In this document: piece after piece, positions 8,433 through 16,265 of the stretch
Position numbering within the stretch: the first letter of the stretch is position 1
Layout: each line of letters begins with the position of its first letter
Source: Bartonella taylorii 8TBB
Lineage (GTDB): Bacteria > Pseudomonadota > Alphaproteobacteria > Rhizobiales > Rhizobiaceae
NCBI RefSeq assembly: GCF_902825155.1
Contig: NZ_CADEAG010000004.1
Coordinates: forward strand, 1 to 64,000
DNA: 64,000 bases
Direction of reading: 5' to 3'
The notes under the pieces: generated by a model
Seen by the model: the letters and a program-made list of their open reading frames with translations, nothing else
What the model was told of the DNA's origin: nothing
Databases searched by the model: none
Made by a program: the position numbers and the translations under genes

Positions 8433-10726
8433 GTGAAAAAGTTGCTGATGCAAAGGTGAAGTTGTCTCTTGAAGATAAACTCACTGCACCTCTTAAACAT
8501 CTTCAAAAAAAATTCGATACATTGTCAAAAACACTCTCGCATAGATTGAGTATTCCTCGCTTTTCTGCTGCCGTCAAAAACATGACAAAAAGCCTTCATG
8601 GCGTTCAAGGCGCCCTTGGCACAGCAGCAAGCCGCGCTTCAGTTTTTACTGGTGTTTTAGGGCTTGCTGGTGGTGGTCTTGTGGCAAGTGTAGCCGCCCT
8701 CACCATGAAAACCATGCATCTGGGGGACAGTCTTCATCACGCATCACGACATTTGGGGATGAGTGTTGCATCGCTTCAATTATGGGGCGATGCAGCCGAT
8801 AATTCAGGATATTCTGCTGAACTTTTTCAACAATCTCTAGCAACTTTAAATAGGCGTTCAGCACAAGCCTATGCTGGACAAAAAAGAGGCATTATGGGCT
8901 TTGAAGCACTTGGCATTTCTGTCAAAAATGCTTCTGGAAAACTCAAATCAAATTCGGCTTTGTTAGAAGAAATTACCGACAAGATGAGTAAGATGAAAAA
9001 TCAAGCGCAAAGACAGCATATTGCTGCTCTGCTGTTTGGTGGTGATGGCAAGGAAATGGCCGCCATGCTTGCGCAAGGAATGGCGCCAATCAAAGAGCTC
9101 TTTGCAAAGGCGCGAAAAGGAAAATGGCTGATAGGTGCCGATGTCGCACGCTATGCAGCGGACTTAAGTGACAAAATGGGAGCCTTTAAGAAAAAAATAG
9201 GCGGTATCGCGAGCTTTATTGGCGCGCGTTTCATGCCCGTCATCAATGACATGATTGACGGTTTTTCTCGCCTGATTGATGAAAACCGCGACCTCATTCA
9301 AACAACCGTTGCGAGCTGGGCGAAAACCTTAAAAAAAGCCCTGAAGGATTTGCTTAATCCTACCTCCGATTTAAGAAAAGGCATCAGTGATCTTACAGAG
9401 AGAATTAAAGGCTGGTTTCGCTGGCTAGAGCCTTTGGTTGGTGAAATAACCCTCTTTAAGGTAGGGCTTGTGGCACTTGGTTCATTCATTTTTGGTCCAC
9501 TCATTGCCGCATTAGCCGCTGCTGGAGCAGCGTTTGTCACACTTGGCTATACTATAATGACGACACCTATCGGGTGGATACTTGGTGGCATCGCAGCACT
9601 TGTTGGAGCCGGATATCTGCTTTACAAAAATTGGGACAAAATCAATGGCTGGCTGCTTACATCACTAGCCATAGTAAGCGCAGTTTTTATCAGGCTTGCT
9701 TTCGCTCTTTCAGGACCAGTGCTTTCAGCCTTCGCTTCCGTTGGTTCTAAAATTACCGGTCTGGCTGCAAATCTTGGAAAATCCCTGCTCTCAAAAATAA
9801 TCGCAGCAGATAAAGCTTTTATTAGATTTTCTGCTACTCTAGGAAGATCACTACTTTCAGCATTAGCCTCAGCTGCTTCTGCAGTTGCCAGTCTTGCTTT
9901 AACTCTTGTAGGGACACTGATTTCGGCAATAACGGCCGTTAGTTCTGCTTTTATATCGCTTGGTATCGCAATCATGACCACACCTATCGGCTGGATCGCT
10001 GGCGGCATAGCAGCCCTTGTTGGAGTTGGATATCTGCTCTACAAAAATTGGGATACGGTAGTAAGCTTCATAAGCAACTTGTGGAATTCTTTTGCGAGCT
10101 TATGTAGTAACGTTTTCAATAACCTCTTGACGCTCTTTAAAAACTTTTCACCACTTTCTTGGATTTCGAAAAAAATCAATGAACTCATTGAATGGCTGTT
10201 TGGTATCGATTTAATGGAAGTAGGCTCAAATCTTATTAATGGACTTTGGGACGGCATCAAAAGCAAATGGAATGCTCTGTCTGATTGGCTCAGCGGCATG
10301 ATAAGCAAATTAACCAGCTGGATGCCTAATTGGATGAAAGAAAAGCTAGGCTTTAATGTTTCAATCAACAAAACTTCAACCCAGACCATTAAAACCTTTA
10401 CCAATGAAACCAATGTACGGGCAAAAAGAATGCTGGATACAGCAGTGGTTACAAATACCCCACCTGAAAAACGCAAGAGTGGTTTTAATACAAGTGTCGT
10501 TGAAACAGGACAAATGCAGGCAACAAATAAAGTGGGTGCCTTTAAAGCTCCAAAGCCCATTACGGTTCACAAGCCTGTTGAAGTAGACGCCCGTGTAACC
10601 ATTACAAATCTCAATATTTCAGTACCAAATGGTCTCAAGGACGAAATCAGAGACGCTGTCAATCAAGCACTTGAACGCTATGCAAAACAGCAACGTTTAG
10701 CCATAGCCTCTAGCCTTTCGGATTAA
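8429..10726 (+). CDS. phage tail tape measure protein (P2 gpT-like)
   Basis: 765 residues. The start is an amphipathic helical region (LSLEDKLTAPLKHLQKKFD), followed by the TMP-type region round HLGMSVASLQLWGDAADNSG, then hydrophobic stretches at ~345-400 and ~480-535 expected to be membrane-active on injection, and a helical C-terminus. The hydrophobic block TTPIGWI-GGIAALVG-GYLLYKNWD occurs twice, about 140 residues apart (DNA near 9557-9641 and 9974-10055), a clear internal duplication. It sets tail length and guides DNA. Its start overlaps the gpE' stop. Confidence 0.9.
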   Translation: MSEKVADAKVKLSLEDKLTAPLKHLQKKFDTLSKTLSHRLSIPRFSAAVKNMTKSLHGVQGALGTAASRASVFTGVLGLAGGGLVASVAALTMKTMHLGDSLHHASRHLGMSVASLQLWGDAADNSGYSAELFQQSLATLNRRSAQAYAGQKRGIMGFEALGISVKNASGKLKSNSALLEEITDKMSKMKNQAQRQHIAALLFGGDGKEMAAMLAQGMAPIKELFAKARKGKWLIGADVARYAADLSDKMGAFKKKIGGIASFIGARFMPVINDMIDGFSRLIDENRDLIQTTVASWAKTLKKALKDLLNPTSDLRKGISDLTERIKGWFRWLEPLVGEITLFKVGLVALGSFIFGPLIAALAAAGAAFVTLGYTIMTTPIGWILGGIAALVGAGYLLYKNWDKINGWLLTSLAIVSAVFIRLAFALSGPVLSAFASVGSKITGLAANLGKSLLSKIIAADKAFIRFSATLGRSLLSALASAASAVASLALTLVGTLISAITAVSSAFISLGIAIMTTPIGWIAGGIAALVGVGYLLYKNWDTVVSFISNLWNSFASLCSNVFNNLLTLFKNFSPLSWISKKINELIEWLFGIDLMEVGSNLINGLWDGIKSKWNALSDWLSGMISKLTSWMPNWMKEKLGFNVSINKTSTQTIKTFTNETNVRAKRMLDTAVVTNTPPEKRKSGFNTSVVETGQMQATNKVGAFKAPKPITVHKPVEVDARVTITNLNISVPNGLKDEIRDAVNQALERYAKQQRLAIASSLSD

Positions 10727-10731
10727 ATACC

Positions 10732-11112
10732 ATGATGTTAGCTTTGGGCGGTTTTATTTTTTCCATTGAAACAGCAGCTTATCAAACACTTGATATGTCT
10801 TATGGGGTTCCATGGGTAGAGCAAGGGCGATTGGGGCGAAAGGCAGCTCTTCAATTGCCTTCTGTTGCAAATGCGGAATTTTCTTTAGCAGGCGTGATTT
10901 ATCCAGATTTCAAAGGTGGTCACAGACAGCTCGAATATTTACGACAAATAGCACATATGGGACCTCACATTCTTGTGACCGGTCAAGGCAAAATCTTAGG
11001 TAAGTTTGTCATTCTTTCCGTAGAGGAAAAGCAAAGCGTTTTTCATCATAATGGCACCCCCAAAAAACAAGAATTTACAATAAAGTTGAGAGAATATGGT
11101 GAAGACCTATGA
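10732..11112 (+). CDS. phage tail terminator/completion protein (P2 gpU-like)
   Basis: 126 residues with the P2 gpU pattern: MLALGGFIFSIETAAYQTLD, then RLGRKAALQLPS and GQGKILGKFVI. gpU caps the tail during assembly. It starts five bases after the tape-measure stop and overlaps gpX by four bases, as in other P2-like tails. Confidence 0.88.
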   Translation: MMLALGGFIFSIETAAYQTLDMSYGVPWVEQGRLGRKAALQLPSVANAEFSLAGVIYPDFKGGHRQLEYLRQIAHMGPHILVTGQGKILGKFVILSVEEKQSVFHHNGTPKKQEFTIKLREYGEDL

Positions 11113-11333
11113 GTGATTTTTACAGGACTAAAGATGGCGATATGGTGGATGCCATTTGCTGGAAATACTATGCCAAAGGTCAACAAGCACTTGCTGTTGA
11201 ACGCGTCTATGCGGCTAATTTGGGGCTTGCAGACTATGGACCCATTTTAAAAGCAGGTATTACGATACTCTTGCCGTCTCTCCCCTATCCTAAAGCCACA
11301 CCAGTGATCAGAATTTGGGGCAGTAAGAGATGA
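11109..11333 (+). CDS. phage tail protein X (P2 gpX-like)
   Basis: 74 residues of the gpX family, which is LysM-like: DMVDAICWKYYAKGQQALAV, then YAANLGLADYGPILKAGITI and LPSLPYP. It is thought to help join the baseplate hub to the tube or to touch peptidoglycan. It overlaps U upstream and D downstream by four bases each. Confidence 0.88.
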   Translation: MSDFYRTKDGDMVDAICWKYYAKGQQALAVERVYAANLGLADYGPILKAGITILLPSLPYPKATPVIRIWGSKR

Positions 11334-12625
11334 AACCTTTTTGCACGGTTTTGACAAATGGAGAAGACATCACAAAAACCCTCATGGACTATGTTTTATC
11401 GATTGAAATTACTGATGAGGCAGAAGACAAAAGCGACCGTATCACCATAGAGCTTGATGACCGTGCACGTGACAGTGATAATGGCTTTCTTGATATTCCC
11501 CTTATCGGGACAGTTATTTCCATAACACTTGGCTATGAAGGCGGGAAAAACCGCGATATGGGAGCCTATCTGATAGACGAAATTTCTGTAAGCAGCCCAC
11601 CACAAAGCTTAAGTGTGACAGGACGCGCCGCCTCCATGAATACATCCTACAGAACCCCAAAAAGCCAATCCTATCACCAGCAAACCCTTGGCAGTATTGT
11701 TCAAGAGATAGCAGAGCGTAATGGCTATACAGCAAAGGTTGATCCTTCTCTTGCAAAAATCGTTGTGCGTCATATTGACCAAACATCGGAAAGTGATATG
11801 GCTTTTGCTGCACGCCTTGCAGAAGAATATGATGCGGTAGCAAAGCCCGTTGATGGCAAACTTGTGCTCGCCAAACGGGGTGAAGGCAAAGCCATCACCG
11901 GTGAAACACTCCCTATTGTTGTTATTCATGAAAAACATTGCACTTCTTGGGATTTTAAATACAGCGCACGGGATGAAGCAGGTGCAGCCAATGGCTTAGA
12001 AACGGATGTGGGGGACGACCAAAAAGCTGCAGCTGATGCACGAGAACCAGAAGAGATTGATGATGATGAAAACTTTATCCATATGGATGACAGTGATCGA
12101 GCAGCACCCTCATCATCTGAATCGGAAAAGCAAGAAGAAGACAAAGAGGAAAAAGGCGGTGTTCTCGCAACCTATCATGATATCCGCAGTGGTGAAAAAA
12201 AAGAAGTCAAAGTTGGTAATCCGCCGTTTCACGAACTCAAATATACCTACCATAACCAATCAGAGGCTGTTGCGGCCATTGCCGCTTATCGCAATAAGTC
12301 ATCACGCGGTAAATCTTCTTTCTCATGTGATATTGGTGGTGATCCCTTTGTGCAAGCAGAAGCAAAGCTTGTTCAAGAGCCGCCTTTCCGCCCCTATATT
12401 CCGGCAGAATGGCGCATCAAAAGCGTTAAGCACAAACTTGATAAAACGGGCGGTTACACCACAAAAATAGAGTGCGAACTTTTTGATAAAGCGCAAGAAG
12501 ATGCGGCTGGAAACGTTGCAAACACAACACCAGACAAAGATGATACCCTTGATCCAAACGCTCCACCCGATGCATTATACAATGAAGGCGATGGCGTTAT
12601 TCATATGGATGAGGAGGATACATGA
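11330..12625 (+). CDS. phage late control / baseplate hub protein (P2 gpD-like)
   Basis: 431 residues. The N-terminal region (VLTNGEDITKTLMDYVLSIE, then DKSDRITIELDDRA) and the middle (DYRTPKSQSYH-type, AERNGYTAKVDP, AARLAEEYDAVAKPVDGKL) match the GPD family, structurally a gp27-like baseplate hub. Residues ~225-285 form a very acidic insertion rich in D, E and S (EPEEIDDDENFIHMDDSD), and the extreme C-terminus repeats a similar motif (VIHMDEEDT). P2 gpD itself lacks such tails as far as I recall. Last gene of the tail operon. Confidence 0.88.
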   Translation: MKPFCTVLTNGEDITKTLMDYVLSIEITDEAEDKSDRITIELDDRARDSDNGFLDIPLIGTVISITLGYEGGKNRDMGAYLIDEISVSSPPQSLSVTGRAASMNTSYRTPKSQSYHQQTLGSIVQEIAERNGYTAKVDPSLAKIVVRHIDQTSESDMAFAARLAEEYDAVAKPVDGKLVLAKRGEGKAITGETLPIVVIHEKHCTSWDFKYSARDEAGAANGLETDVGDDQKAAADAREPEEIDDDENFIHMDDSDRAAPSSSESEKQEEDKEEKGGVLATYHDIRSGEKKEVKVGNPPFHELKYTYHNQSEAVAAIAAYRNKSSRGKSSFSCDIGGDPFVQAEAKLVQEPPFRPYIPAEWRIKSVKHKLDKTGGYTTKIECELFDKAQEDAAGNVANTTPDKDDTLDPNAPPDALYNEGDGVIHMDEEDT

Positions 12626-12675
12626 TAGGTTATAAACCAGATTTAGAGCTCCCATTAAAAAGGTTGCTTAAGTAA
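12622..12675 (+). CDS. 17-codon ORF after gpD, probably a gene stub
   Basis: An ATG overlaps the gpD stop (ATGA) and has GAGGAGG-like sequence upstream, but the frame closes after 17 codons (MIGYKPDLELPLKRLLK). Such a well-placed start with so short a product suggests the beginning of a gene whose remainder was lost when the toxin-antitoxin pair was inserted. It may equally be a chance ORF. Confidence 0.2.
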   Translation: MIGYKPDLELPLKRLLK

Positions 12676-12712
12676 AAAGCCCCCTTCCCCATCTTTAAAA
12701 GTGGGAAGCAGG

Positions 12713-13033
12713 TCAAGATGCTTCTTCTAAAGCTGCTTGTTCCTTACAATTATTTTGGATAGGCGCTAAACTAATCTGTAAATTTAAAGCACTCAAAACG
12801 CTGAGAAAAGTAGAAAGCCGTGGATCGCCTTTATCACTTAAAGAACGATAGAGAGACTCTCTTGATAACCCTGTATTTTGGGCGATTTTACTCATTCCTT
12901 GGTTTTTCGCTATTATACCAAGAGCATGGGCAAGATACTTACTATCTTTGCTTTCAAGAGCATCTTCTAAAAGAATCCTTTGTGTCTCAGGTGTCTTGAA
13001 ATATTCACTTGTGTCAAATTTAGTGATTTCCAT
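12713..13033 (-). CDS. antitoxin, HTH (HI1420-type addiction module)
   Basis: 106 residues. The N-terminal FDTSEYFKTPETQRILLEDA, and the HTH region GIIAKNQGMSKIAQNTGLSR plus LYRSLSDKGDPRLSTFLSVL, are diagnostic of the HI1420-type antitoxin family that partners RelE/ParE-like HI1419 toxins. The start overlaps the end of the toxin gene by 14 bases, toxin first. The pair lies on the minus strand between the tail operon and the lysis cassette. Confidence 0.85.
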   Translation of the reverse strand: MEITKFDTSEYFKTPETQRILLEDALESKDSKYLAHALGIIAKNQGMSKIAQNTGLSRESLYRSLSDKGDPRLSTFLSVLSALNLQISLAPIQNNCKEQAALEEAS

Positions 13034-13322
13034 GTTTCATTTCCTTTACTAATTGAAGAGCTTTTTCGATATCTTTTTGTTGTGTAGATTTATCACCCGC
13101 ATTTAATAACAAAATGATTTGTTTACCTTGTTTTACAAAATAGATTCTATAGCCAGGACCATGATGTATTTTTAACTCTCCAATTCCACGGAAAAATTTT
13201 ACATTTCCAAGAAATCCCGTTTCTATTCTTGCTATCCGTTTAACAATATGCGCTTGCACAATCTCATCTTTTAAAGAATCTAGCCATTTTATAAAATACT
13301 CTGTTTTGTATACTGTAAACAT
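13020..13322 (-). CDS. RelE/ParE-superfamily toxin (HI1419/Gp49-type)
   Basis: From the ATG at 13322 the product is 100 residues: MFTVYKTEYFIKWLDSLKD, RIARIETGFLGNVKFFRG, GIGELKIHHGPGYRIYFV and a final KQIILLLNAGDKSTQQKDIE. This is the Gp49/HI1419 family pattern. I chose 13322 by family length; longer in-frame starts at 13346 (ATG) and 13376 (TTG) exist and no start has a strong ribosome site. The second toxin-antitoxin pair in this prophage. Confidence 0.85.
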   Translation of the reverse strand: MFTVYKTEYFIKWLDSLKDEIVQAHIVKRIARIETGFLGNVKFFRGIGELKIHHGPGYRIYFVKQGKQIILLLNAGDKSTQQKDIEKALQLVKEMKHGNH

Positions 13323-13447
13323 TTGTAACTTATAAGATACAATCATTACAATGTCAAAGACATTCTTTTGTTCCAATGAAAAAGCTACATGAGTTTTAAC
13401 AAGCCATCCTTTCGAATGGAAAAGAAGTTCATTTTTAATATTTACGC

Positions 13448-13474
13448 ATCCCCACCTTGTGTGGGGATTTTTTT
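13448..13474 (+). terminator. perfect rho-independent terminator/attenuator before the endolysin
   Basis: An 8-bp perfect stem (ATCCCCAC / GTGGGGAT) with a five-base loop is followed directly by seven T. It lies 12 bases before the endolysin ATG and would stop rightward transcripts coming from the left. As it sits inside the endolysin leader, it may work as an attenuator or antitermination target. That role is inference. Confidence 0.8.
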
Positions 13475-13486
13475 ATGGAGAAGCAT

Positions 13487-14149
13487 ATGCGAAAAATATC
13501 ATCAGAAGGGCTAGCTCTTATCAAGCAATGGGAGGGCTTGCGTTTAAACGCCTACAAAGATGCCATTGGTGTGTGGACAATAGGTTATGGACATACAAAC
13601 ACTGCTGGAAAGCCTTTTGTTTATGAAGGTATGACAATCACGGAAAAGCAAGCAGAAGAACTTCTTCGCCAAGATTTGCAACAATTTGAAAATACTATTG
13701 AACGCGCTGTTACAGTTTCATTAACGAATGAACAATTCGCGGCGTTAGTGTCCTTTTGTTATAATGTAGGAACAGATGCATTTTGTAACTCGACACTGTT
13801 AAAAAAGCTCAATCAAGGTGAATATGAAGCTGTCCCTGCAGAGCTACAGAAATGGACCAAAGCAGGCGGGAAGCGTCTTGAAGGTCTAGCACACCGGCGT
13901 GCTGCAGAAACAGGCTTATGGGCTAAAGGGGCTTATGTTTCCTCCAATTATCAAACAGTAGAAACAAAAGCACCAACGGGGGTTTTCAAAGCAGAAGCTC
14001 TTGCACCGATTATTGGTTCTTTTTCAGGTCTTGGCGGTTTGTTAGCAGGCAATGGCCCCATCCAATGGGCTTTGGCAACCATTATGATTTTAGCCGCATG
14101 TGCTGGTATTTTCTTTGTTGCTAAACGCTTTCAGGAGCATCGTCTATGA
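13487..14149 (+). CDS. endolysin (GH24 phage lysozyme) with C-terminal membrane segment
   Basis: The ATG at 13487 has GGAGAAG a few bases upstream; the in-frame TTG at 13457 lies in the terminator stem. 220 residues. Residues 1-~150 are a T4-type lysozyme with the catalytic triad spaced as in T4: E16, D25, T31 (LIKQWEGLRLNAYKD, then VWTIGYGHT). It hydrolyses peptidoglycan. After a linker, residues ~185-215 form a hydrophobic segment (WALATIMILAACAGIFFVAK), which a soluble T4 lysozyme lacks. It heads the lysis cassette and overlaps Rz by four bases. Confidence 0.9.
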   Translation: MRKISSEGLALIKQWEGLRLNAYKDAIGVWTIGYGHTNTAGKPFVYEGMTITEKQAEELLRQDLQQFENTIERAVTVSLTNEQFAALVSFCYNVGTDAFCNSTLLKKLNQGEYEAVPAELQKWTKAGGKRLEGLAHRRAAETGLWAKGAYVSSNYQTVETKAPTGVFKAEALAPIIGSFSGLGGLLAGNGPIQWALATIMILAACAGIFFVAKRFQEHRL

Positions 14150-14373
14150 TCTTATGGATAAAAAGAAATCTGATGCTAACAGGTGCGGTTTTAGCCGCTT
14201 TTTTTATTGCATTAGCAAGAGCCTTTACCCTTGGAAAAAAGGTTGAACAGAAAAAGCAAACAGAAAAGGCTTTAAAAGCAGCAACAACACGACTGGAGGT
14301 GGAAAATGAAATTAATCAAAAAAGTGATGCTGATGTGCGTGCTGCTCTCTCTGATTGGTTGCGCGACAAATAA
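14146..14373 (+). CDS. inner-membrane spanin (Rz-like)
   Basis: 75 residues. An N-terminal membrane anchor (MLTGAVLAAFFIALARA) is followed by a charged coiled-coil stretch (GKKVEQKKQTEKALKAATTR), the i-spanin layout. It starts at ATGA on the endolysin stop. A second gene, with a lipobox, begins inside it in the +1 frame, as in the classical Rz/Rz1 pair, which strongly supports the call. Spanins fuse the inner and outer membranes at the end of lysis. Confidence 0.75.
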   Translation: MILWIKRNLMLTGAVLAAFFIALARAFTLGKKVEQKKQTEKALKAATTRLEVENEINQKSDADVRAALSDWLRDK

Positions 14374-14512
14374 ATATAGCTCTTCTTGTGTCGGTTGGTT
14401 GCCCATTTATTTAAAACAGCAAGATCTGAACACCATCAGTTCCAATTTAGCAAGAGAAATCTTAAAGCACAATAAACAAGGTGAACACGTGTGTGGGTGG
14501 AAACATGGCTAG
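14306..14512 (+). CDS. outer-membrane spanin lipoprotein (Rz1-like), nested in Rz
   Basis: 68 residues, read in the +1 frame of Rz from the ATG at 14306, preceded by GGAGG. The signal peptide MKLIKKVMLMCVLLSLIGC ends in a lipobox (LIGC) with the acylated cysteine at position 19. The mature part is short and polar. It overlaps Rz by 68 bases, the partly embedded Rz1 arrangement. Two further cysteines near the C-terminus might form intermolecular disulfides, as in some o-spanins. Confidence 0.75.
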   Translation: MKLIKKVMLMCVLLSLIGCATNKYSSSCVGWLPIYLKQQDLNTISSNLAREILKHNKQGEHVCGWKHG

Positions 14513-14717
14513 AAAAAGAACAAAAGACGATACAGAACTTACAGAAGCAGAAAAAGAAATCCTTCAGGAAATCATCATGACCTATAAAAGTGTGAAAGTG
14601 ATGTCGCGTTATACGAAATGGATTGTATTCATTATACTCTTATTAGCACTTGATTTTTCACGTATCATGGATGCGTTTGTAAGTATTTTTACACAAAAAC
14701 CAAATATCCGACTCTAA
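14505..14717 (+). CDS. small single-pass membrane protein, possible holin
   Basis: The ATG at 14505 (with GGTGG upstream) gives 70 residues and overlaps the Rz1 stop. The N-terminal third is charged (KRTKDDTELTEAEKEILQEI), followed by one hydrophobic segment (WIVFIILLLALDFSRIMDAF) at ~residues 38-57. In the lysis cassette it is the best available candidate for a holin or antiholin, but single-pass proteins of this kind are not diagnostic. Last gene before the integrase. Confidence 0.55.
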   Translation: MARKRTKDDTELTEAEKEILQEIIMTYKSVKVMSRYTKWIVFIILLLALDFSRIMDAFVSIFTQKPNIRL

Positions 14718-14725
14718 ACATACTC

Positions 14726-14776
14726 TGAGACGCGCGAAATTCTTTAGAAAATGGTTTCTTAATTTTGCTCGTCTCA
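14726..14776. terminator. long imperfect hairpin between the lysis cassette and integrase
   Basis: TGAGACGCGCGAAATT at the left pairs with AATTTTGCTCGTCTCA at the right (14 of 16 positions), and the inner part (TTTAGAAA-ATGG-TTTCTTAA) folds too, giving an almost continuous hairpin. It lies between the end of the plus-strand late genes (14717) and the end of the minus-strand integrase (14891). A bidirectional terminator is the simplest reading, although no clear T run follows. Confidence 0.5.
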
Positions 14777-14890
14777 TGGAGGCTATCAATAATAGCTTTG
14801 TACATTTAAAACTGTTATTTTCACAGAATTAGATATATCAAATTTCTCTTCAAAATAGCTAAAAACACTGCAGAGGTAATTGTAAAAATT

Positions 14891-16042
14891 CTATCCTATT
14901 ATAAATGAAGCCCACTGTTCCAAGAGAACATGTCGTTGTTCTAAAAAATCTGTCCGCATATAAGCTTTCGTCACTGAACTCCCAACTGTATGTGCAAGAA
15001 CAGTTTCTGCAATCTCAAACGGTGTTGACGTTGTCTCTGCTATCCAATCCCGTAAGCTTGAACGAAAACCATGTGGACGATAAGTCAAACCGCAAAGTGT
15101 CATATATTTTGCCATGGTAGCATCCGAAATCGGTTTGCCTTTAAGACCAGAAAAGAGAAAACCATCCTTTTCAAAGGGAAGAGTTTTTTCAATAACTCTC
15201 AAAGCTTCACCACTTAGTGGCACGCGAAAGTCTGAAACCTTCCCTACAATACCTTTCATGTTTTCTTTTGGTATCGTCCATATATTTTTGTCAATTTGTT
15301 CAAGGCGTAAATAGCGCAATGGATATGATCGTGCTCCTGTCAAAATCAATAATTTCAGTGCTAAATTTGAAAGGATCTTATCATCCAAGCTTTGATAAAA
15401 AACCGGCACTTCTTGCCATGGCATAGCAGGAATATTTGTTGATGTCGCACGTGGTTTTCCTAAAAGCGCGCGTGCCTTCATACAAGCCTGTAGATCAACA
15501 TCTAAACCAAGAGCCGCAGCATATTTCAAGCAAATGTTAATACGATTAAGTGCTTTTCTTGCCGTATCTGCTTTTTCATGCCAAAGGGGTGAGAGAACAT
15601 TGCGAATGATATTTGCTGTTAATTGTTCTATAGGCAAATTCCCTATGTGTGGGATAACATGTAACTCCAGCGGAGAAAACCAACGCCCATTTTTTCCTTC
15701 ATTTTTTAACTCAGCTTTTTTACTTTCAAAAGCTGCCTGCGCAATTTCTTTAAACATATTGCTTTGCTGTTTTAAAATAGTTTGTTCTCGAAAGACAATA
15801 GGATCATTGCCTTCTTTAAGAATATCACTATAGTATCTTACAAGTTCTCGTGCTTCTTTTAAAGAAAGTCTTGCAACAGGACCAAGTCCCATTTCACGGC
15901 GCTTATTGTGGTGCGTATAGCGAAAAAACCAAGAGCGTGTATTGTCTTTTCGAACATTTAACCATAGCCCTGCTCCATCACAATATTTACCCTGCGGAGA
16001 CGACTTTACGAATGATGCTGATAACCGATGAATCGCCCTCAC
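14891..16042 (-). CDS. int: prophage tyrosine recombinase (integrase)
   Basis: 383 residues. The N-terminal DUF4102-like arm-binding region reads GKYCDGAGLWLNVRKDNTRS. A core-binding region follows, then the catalytic domain with the first Arg in LLILTGARSYPLRYLRL, a Lys in PKENMKG, the HGFRSSLRDW box, AHTVGSSV with the second His, and the nucleophile Tyr in KAYMRTD. All catalytic positions appear present. The start is GTG at 16042, with GAGGGGAC upstream. It catalyses integration and excision of the prophage. The promoter region carries repeated CCACCTT motifs that could be arm sites. Confidence 0.92.
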   Translation of the reverse strand: MRAIHRLSASFVKSSPQGKYCDGAGLWLNVRKDNTRSWFFRYTHHNKRREMGLGPVARLSLKEARELVRYYSDILKEGNDPIVFREQTILKQQSNMFKEIAQAAFESKKAELKNEGKNGRWFSPLELHVIPHIGNLPIEQLTANIIRNVLSPLWHEKADTARKALNRINICLKYAAALGLDVDLQACMKARALLGKPRATSTNIPAMPWQEVPVFYQSLDDKILSNLALKLLILTGARSYPLRYLRLEQIDKNIWTIPKENMKGIVGKVSDFRVPLSGEALRVIEKTLPFEKDGFLFSGLKGKPISDATMAKYMTLCGLTYRPHGFRSSLRDWIAETTSTPFEIAETVLAHTVGSSVTKAYMRTDFLEQRHVLLEQWASFIIG

Positions 16043-16055
16043 TTAACGTCCCCTC

Positions 16056-16118
16056 TCGTCCACCTTTTCAGGCATTGCTCGTCCACCTTTTTTGGACCAC
16101 CTTTTAGACCACCTTAAA
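16056..16118. repeat. four spaced CCACCTT repeats upstream of integrase
   Basis: CCACCTT begins at 16060, 16083, 16097 and 16109; the first two are preceded by CTCGT and the last two are set in GGACCACCTTTTAGACCACC. A fifth variant, TTTTAGACCACCCTTT, lies at 16324-16338. They flank the integrase start. Arm-type integrase or excisionase binding sites near attP are a reasonable guess; nothing in the sequence proves it. Confidence 0.45.
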
Positions 16119-16235
16119 TTTTTGATTTGAGATTTTTTCTTTAATACTTAATTTTTTTATTGAATCATAAAAAGCTATAGACATCAATACGTCCTTGTAC
16201 ATATTTACGTAATTTGATTCTTGCTAACAAAGCCT

Positions 16236-16265
16236 AGTTCGCCCTCTGGGGGCACCGTTTTTTGT
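16236..16265 (+). other. tRNA-3'-end-like / terminator-like sequence, candidate att core
   Basis: AGTTCGCCCTCTGGGGGCAC, followed by CGTTTTTTG, resembles a tRNA T-arm plus 3' acceptor end (GTTCG ... GGGGGCACC) with part of the T-arm missing. Phages often leave such a copy at the attachment site beside the integrase. It could also be read as a short GC stem (GCCC / GGGGC) followed by a T run, a terminator. Both readings are tentative. The rest of 16119-16401 shows no gene. Confidence 0.3.

Noticed and set aside
12006..12470. 154-codon plus-strand ORF inside gpD
   Set aside because: Lysine-rich out-of-frame reading of the acidic insertion of gpD; no start signal.
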